Assembly: GCA_016716765.1 (NCBI GenBank)
Contig: JADJVA010000004.1
Location: 62,001 to 126,000 of the forward strand
Length of the DNA: 64,000 nt
Direction: 5' to 3'
DNA from: Bdellovibrionales bacterium
Lineage (GTDB): Bacteria; Bdellovibrionota; Bdellovibrionia; Bdellovibrionales; UBA1609
Shown: piece after piece, positions 61,662 through 64,000 of the stretch
Numbering within the stretch: position 1 is the stretch's first letter
How the letters are laid out: each line of letters opens with the position of its first letter
Translations under genes and position numbers: made by a program
Notes under the pieces: generated by a model
The model's database searches: none
What the model saw: the letters and a program-made list of their open reading frames with translations, nothing else
Told to the model about the DNA's origin: nothing

Positions 61662-63021
61662 GGAATGCGCTGTTTTTGGAGCCTGGGGAGATCCTGAGGC
61701 CGGTCGTATGGCCTATTTGGGCCTCTTTGCTCAACAACATCGGGGACAGGAGTCAGCAGGGATCACTTCTTTAGCAGCTGGTGGGAACCAAATTCATCAT
61801 CGGGGATTGGGTTTGGTCGGTGATGTCTTTTCTGCCGAAGCTCTTGATAAATTGGAAGGCACGGCCGCGATAGGTCACGTGAGATATTCCACAACGGGGT
61901 CCAATTCGACAAACAACATTCAACCTCTCGCTGCGGAACTACAAAATGGTCCGGTGGCCATGGCTCACAATGGTAACATCGTCAATTCACGAGCCTTGCG
62001 TGGTGAATTGAAGAAATTAGGTGCTATTTTTCAAGGGACCAATGATACGGAGTGTTTGCTTCATCTGCTGGCCCGCCATCCCAGTGGCAATATGATTAAG
62101 TGTTTGAAGGAATCAGTTCTGCGCTTGAAGGGCGCCTACAGCCTGGTTTTGCTCGCCCAAGATAAACTGATTGCCATGCGCGATCCCTTGGGCTTTCGAC
62201 CTCTGGTGTTGGGACAGAGACCTTTAGAGGAAGGGGGCTTTTCTTGGGTGGTGGCCTCTGAGACCTGTGCTTTTGATCTCATTGGAGCAAAATACGTCAG
62301 AGAGATTGAGCCAGGAGAGATTTGGTGGGTAGATAAAGAGGGAGAACACAGCGAGAGATTTGGGGAGAAGGCAGAGAATCTCGCTCAGTGTGTTTTTGAA
62401 CATGTCTATTTTGCGCGTCCTGATTCAAAAGTCTTCGGAAAGAGTGTTTACGAAACTCGCAAAAGAATGGGCGAAATACTAGCTGAAGAGAGTCCTATCG
62501 ATGTGGATTTGGTGATACCCGTGCCCGACAGTGGCTTGCCCGCAGCAATCGGCTATAGTCAGAAGAGCGGCCTTCCTTTTGAATTGGGAATTATTCGCAA
62601 TCACTACATTGGCCGAACTTTTATTCAGCCCAGTCAAAGTATTCGTTCCTTTGGAGTCAGAATTAAGTTGAACCCTCAGTCGGAAGTGCTCAAAGGGAAA
62701 AGAGTCGTCGTGATCGATGATTCATTGGTCAGGGGAACAACCAGTCAGAAAATAATCCGTTTGGTGAGACAGGCAGGAGCCAAAGAAGTCCATTTTAGGA
62801 TCGCTTCTCCTCCTACCACTGGTCCTTGCTACTATGGAGTGGACACGCCTGAAAAAAATGAACTGATTGCAAATATGAAGTCCCTGGAAGGGATCAGAGA
62901 ATTCATCGATGCCGATTCTCTTGCTTACCTCACGATCGAAGGAATGATGAGGGCTGTAGGTGCGGGCCGCGATGGATATTGTGCCGCTTGCTTTGATGGT
63001 TCCTATCCAACCGAAATTTGA
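61645..63021 (+). CDS. purF: Amidophosphoribosyltransferase
   Basis: 458 residues from TTG 61645, with GGAGG 6 nt upstream; a longer upstream frame is not supported. First enzyme of purine synthesis. The N-terminal nucleophile Cys is in REECAVFGAWG (residue 8), so a short propeptide of MKSWREE must be removed. Also visible: LFAQQHRGQESAGI, GHVRYSTTGSNSTNNIQP, AMAHNGNIVN, the PRPP-binding motif VVVIDDSLVRGTTS and GIRSFGVRIK-type flexible loop. The Cys set near SPPTTGPCYYGVD and GYCAACFDG could hold an iron-sulfur cluster as in Bacillus PurF. A palindromic repeat begins 20 nt after the stop. Confidence 0.95.
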   Translation: MKSWREECAVFGAWGDPEAGRMAYLGLFAQQHRGQESAGITSLAAGGNQIHHRGLGLVGDVFSAEALDKLEGTAAIGHVRYSTTGSNSTNNIQPLAAELQNGPVAMAHNGNIVNSRALRGELKKLGAIFQGTNDTECLLHLLARHPSGNMIKCLKESVLRLKGAYSLVLLAQDKLIAMRDPLGFRPLVLGQRPLEEGGFSWVVASETCAFDLIGAKYVREIEPGEIWWVDKEGEHSERFGEKAENLAQCVFEHVYFARPDSKVFGKSVYETRKRMGEILAEESPIDVDLVIPVPDSGLPAAIGYSQKSGLPFELGIIRNHYIGRTFIQPSQSIRSFGVRIKLNPQSEVLKGKRVVVIDDSLVRGTTSQKIIRLVRQAGAKEVHFRIASPPTTGPCYYGVDTPEKNELIANMKSLEGIREFIDADSLAYLTIEGMMRAVGAGRDGYCAACFDGSYPTEI

Positions 63022-63041
63022 TTTTATTAGTGATTCTTGAA

Positions 63042-63251
63042 CTGGCCCACTTGATTGTTGTTCCAAACTCCAAGGGCGCCTGATTGAAGCAAATCTCAGG
63101 AATCCAGGATCTTCAAACATGCGTCCGGCAGCAGCGCTCACGTTGTGAGCACTGCACCAAGCCGAACTCGATCCTGAATTCCTGAGATTTGCTTCAGTCA
63201 GCTCCCTGTGTCTTTTGGACACAACAGAATCACCGAAGGCTTGCGGGCCAG
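63042..63251 (+). repeat. Long palindromic repeat, copy D (solo)
   Basis: 210-bp copy from CTGGCCC to GGGCCAG, starting 20 nt after the purF stop. Unlike A, B, C1 and C2 it lacks the adjoining TATTAAAATCGAGATC extension, and no inverted partner lies within the window. Its main stem arms are 26/27 complementary and use TGAAGC/GCTTCA where C1 uses TGAACC/GGTTCA, a compensatory change. Confidence 0.92.
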
Positions 63252-63392
63252 CCAAGGATTCCAACTTCGAATGGCGATCATGAGAGGAGAAAATCAAGCG
63301 AGGACGCCCATTGGGTTCGGGGAAGAAGCTGGAAGAGCGGCGTTTGAAAGCTGTCAATGACTAGAAATCCCTATGAAGTTAAAGTAAATTAA

Positions 63393-64000
63393 TTAAAGCA
63401 AATCAGATTTCGGTGGCTCGCGATATTCATAATTTTGCCAATCTTCATATGAAAATTCGGAAGGGCGGATCCCAATCTTTTTGAAGGTGCTTTTCAGCCA
63501 TTGAATTTCAGCCTCCAGCATCACTGCTGTGCGCTCAAAGGTTAGGGCTGGCAACTCAAGCTTACGATCTCGGCACCATTTGAGTCGCTCATTGATGAAC
63601 TCGACTCTTTCCTGGAGGCACTCTAAAGTTTCAGATATGGCTTTTTGTCTATCAGGTTGATCTAACAGAGGCAGTGCATAAATTCCGAGATCAATTTCGC
63701 TCCTCCAGTGGGCAGGATTCGCCAAGTGTTTGTAACCTTCCTTTTTTAAGGTCTGTAAACCAGGTTTGGTAATCGCAAAAACTTTACGTGTTGGCCCTCC
63801 ACCTTCCTGTAATTTGGATTTCACTAAACCACTTTTTTCAAGCATTCGGAGCGAGTTGTAAATTGATGATCGCCCCAATTGTGTCCAGAATCGAAAGCCT
63901 CGATTGAATACCATTTTTTCAAGGTCATAGCCATGAACCTCTCCCTCTGAAAGAATGGAGAGCACTATAAAACAAGAATCAGGAAACGTCTTTAAATCTT
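63393..64000 (-). CDS. PadR-family transcriptional regulator (5' end outside window)
   Basis: At least 202 codons, open to the window edge. The N-terminal winged helix is PadR type: SILSEGEVHGYDLEKMVFNRGFRFWTQLGRSSIYNSLRMLEKSGLVKSKLQ then a GPTRKVFAITKPGLQTLKKE wing. A C-terminal coiled dimerisation region follows (QKAISETLECLQERVEFINERLKW), typical of PadR with a Vir-type tail. A GTG at 63965 exists, but the frame continues upstream with DLKTFPDSCFIV, which fits the family start, so the true start lies beyond 64000. Regulated genes are unknown. Confidence 0.85.
   Translation of the reverse strand, partial: DLKTFPDSCFIVLSILSEGEVHGYDLEKMVFNRGFRFWTQLGRSSIYNSLRMLEKSGLVKSKLQEGGGPTRKVFAITKPGLQTLKKEGYKHLANPAHWRSEIDLGIYALPLLDQPDRQKAISETLECLQERVEFINERLKWCRDRKLELPALTFERTAVMLEAEIQWLKSTFKKIGIRPSEFSYEDWQNYEYREPPKSDLL

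Noticed and set aside
20990..63251. Repeats as a CRISPR array
   Set aside because: Copies are about 210 bp, far apart and in both orientations, with no regular spacers or cas genes.
62722..63357. 211-codon minus-strand frame spanning repeat D and the end of purF
   Set aside because: Runs antisense through purF and through a repeat whose other copies also give open frames by composition; no RBS.

Overview
The window looks like a chromosomal segment of a Gram-negative bacterium, most likely from the Bdellovibrionota/Oligoflexia or another former Deltaproteobacteria-type lineage. This is inference from many outer-membrane beta-barrels, OmpA-domain lipoproteins and lipobox proteins, a c-di-AMP cyclase (CdaA) between ftsH and glmM, frequent GTG/TTG starts and moderate GC. 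No rRNA is present, so the placement is not proven.

Layout. (1) About 1-11.6 kb is an accessory region ending at a tRNA-Gly gene. It holds an IS256-type insertion that splits a winged-helix gene, an IS66-type insertion with a perfect 8-bp target duplication and a deleted tnpC, two secreted-protein genes, an AbiEi/AbiEii toxin-antitoxin pair and a tyrosine recombinase next to the tRNA. It reads as one end of an integrative element. (2) 12-20.9 kb is mostly housekeeping or conserved: a beta-propeller and an HTTM-like membrane protein, pgsA, a frameshifted thioesterase, glpX, a Cys-rich small protein, a B12-binding radical SAM enzyme and an OmpA-domain barrel protein. (3) 21-27 kb holds a VWA lipoprotein and small envelope or unknown genes. 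(4) 27.2-35.2 kb is a compact cluster tilS, ftsH, cdaA, cdaR, glmM, nnr and tsaE (the last frameshifted), joining tRNA modification, membrane proteolysis, c-di-AMP signalling and peptidoglycan precursor supply. (5) 36-39.3 kb holds a repeat-rich lipoprotein and a hipB-hipS-hipT toxin-antitoxin operon enclosed by two inverted long repeats. (6) 40.9-49.1 kb is a nifS-type desulfurase, mnmA, mtaB, rnc, era, der and a sodium symporter. (7) 50-53.4 kb holds small stress-type and envelope genes. (8) 54-63 kb is a purine operon purM-(Rossmann protein)-purB-purC-purS-purQ-purL-purF with a structured leader, followed by a PadR regulator cut by the window edge.

The most unusual signal is a family of five roughly 210-bp imperfect palindromes (20990, 21512, 37023, 39048, 63042). 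Each is bounded by CTGGCCC-type termini, has an invariant interior and shows compensatory changes in its stem. Four of five start 9-20 nt after a stop codon in the same orientation relative to the gene. Two pairs are inverted: one brackets a transposase-like remnant, the other brackets hipBST. I do not recognise this family. The hipBST locus itself has three related ATACCC-N4-GGGTAT operator boxes.

Two single-base frameshifts (thioesterase at about 16.43 kb, tsaE at about 35.03 kb) lie in short homopolymer runs in otherwise intact genes and may be sequencing errors.
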